Below are positions 63,575-64,000 of a DNA stretch of 64,000 nucleotides, piece by piece. Source of the DNA: Treponema socranskii subsp. socranskii VPI DR56BR1116 = ATCC 35536 (GTDB lineage: Bacteria > Spirochaetota > Spirochaetia > Treponematales > Treponemataceae). Position 1 is the first letter of the stretch. Every line of letters begins with the position of its first letter. The translations under genes and the position numbers were made by a program. The stretch lies in NCBI RefSeq assembly GCF_000468115.1, contig NZ_AVQI01000082.1, positions 1 through 64,000 of the forward strand, read 5' to 3'. The notes under the pieces are model-generated. The model was not told the origin of the DNA. It did no database searches and saw only the letters and a list, made by a program, of their open reading frames with translations.

Positions 63575-64000
63575 TTATCGCTTTTGAATCGCGACGGCTT
63601 CCGCTTTCGCATCGAATTCGTCGCCGAATAAATTTTTTCCGTTTACCGCAGCTTCGCCCGTTTGGTTGTCGTAGGGATCGTTTCTGAGGTTTCCGGCGGA
63701 GAGCGCAAATTCATGCTGAAAGTCGGATGCGAGCGGGATCCGGTACGGATCGATATTGCCGAAATAATAATTCCAGCGGTTCATATCCTTGTGACGGTAC
63801 GCCGATCCTCCGAACGAACAATCCGCAAAAAGCCAGCCGTACGGTGCGATATAAAACTGCGCCCAGTCGTGATTTCCGACGCGGAGCGGCGTCGCGTACA
63901 ATCCCGCTTGCCAGCGCGCCGGAATGCCCGCGTATCTGCAGAGCGTGATAAACAGCAGCGCTTGAATGCCGCAGTCGCCTTTTAATCCCGATGCGACGTA
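63575..64000 (-). CDS. transglutaminase-like protein, partial
   Basis: The C-terminal 141 residues of a gene that runs off the right edge. The visible part is the catalytic end of a transglutaminase-like (cysteine protease fold) domain: Cys in LKGDCGIQALLFITLCRYAG, His in RVGNHDWAQFYI and Asp in WLFADCSFGG. A tail with HKDMNRWNYYFGNIDPYRIP follows, as in bacterial members that probably act as peptidases. A good terminator follows. The frame stays open to base 64000, with no start codon needed inside the window. Confidence 0.85.
   Translation of the reverse strand, partial: YVASGLKGDCGIQALLFITLCRYAGIPARWQAGLYATPLRVGNHDWAQFYIAPYGWLFADCSFGGSAYRHKDMNRWNYYFGNIDPYRIPLASDFQHEFALSAGNLRNDPYDNQTGEAAVNGKNLFGDEFDAKAEAVAIQKR

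Overview
The window looks like the chromosome of a spirochaete, most likely an oral-type Treponema of medium GC content. Pointers are an Rpn-family nuclease, a desulfoferrodoxin-type superoxide reductase, an EF-G of the spirochaetal/mitochondrial EF-G2 (recycling) type, a sodium-pumping oxaloacetate decarboxylase, several treponemal-style lipoproteins, and integron gene cassettes of the kind known from T. denticola. The species is an inference; no rRNA or other marker is present. I found no tRNA, rRNA or CRISPR array.

Layout. 0-12.3 kb is housekeeping: an Rpn nuclease, then (minus strand) hflK-hflC plus a 592-residue membrane protein, a DUF4230-like protein, a uracil permease, a BI-1 family protein, a DUF2974/lipase-like protein, and a long Lon protease with an unusual four-copy repeat. 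12.3-28.2 kb is an AT-rich accessory block. It holds two groups of integron cassettes (12.4-16.9 and 26.4-28.2 kb) with attC-like sites, decayed toxin-antitoxin genes and a wrecked integron integrase. Between them lies a complete sugar operon on the minus strand (periplasmic binding protein, RbsA- and RbsC-like ABC proteins, GH32 fructosidase, PfkB kinase), facing a double-sensor LacI regulator. Three copies of the palindrome ATTTTACGTAAAAT, one of them imperfect, lie in their shared promoter region.

28.2-33.1 kb returns to backbone genes: an alpha/beta hydrolase, superoxide reductase, a HAD phosphatase, a rhodanese lipoprotein and EF-G2. 33.2-39.0 kb is a probable choline-related operon (MFS transporter, TIM-barrel enzyme, LicA-like kinase with an N-terminal helix-turn-helix, BCCT transporter, metallo-beta-lactamase-fold hydrolase). 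It is followed by a UgpC/MsmK-type ATPase and an outer-membrane beta-barrel protein.

41.8-52.0 kb is a sugar-acid catabolic region. A FadR-type GntR regulator with a VOC protein is divergent from a long operon: an ABC importer lacking its own ATPase, a mandelate-racemase-type dehydratase, an SDR, a DapA-type aldolase and a complete TRAP transporter. Matching operators (TTGTCAGACAA and TTGTCTGACAT) sit at both divergent promoters. The likely route is import, dehydration to a 2-keto-3-deoxy acid, then aldol cleavage. The UgpC-like ATPase nearby is a plausible energiser of the ABC importer.

52.2-64 kb holds an RNase II-type exonuclease, a flavocytochrome-like lipoprotein with an FMN-binding domain, a GH20-like hexosaminidase, aspartokinase (apparently leaderless), DapB, the OadG-OadA-OadB sodium pump (OadA carries two biotinyl domains), and a transglutaminase-like gene running off the right edge.
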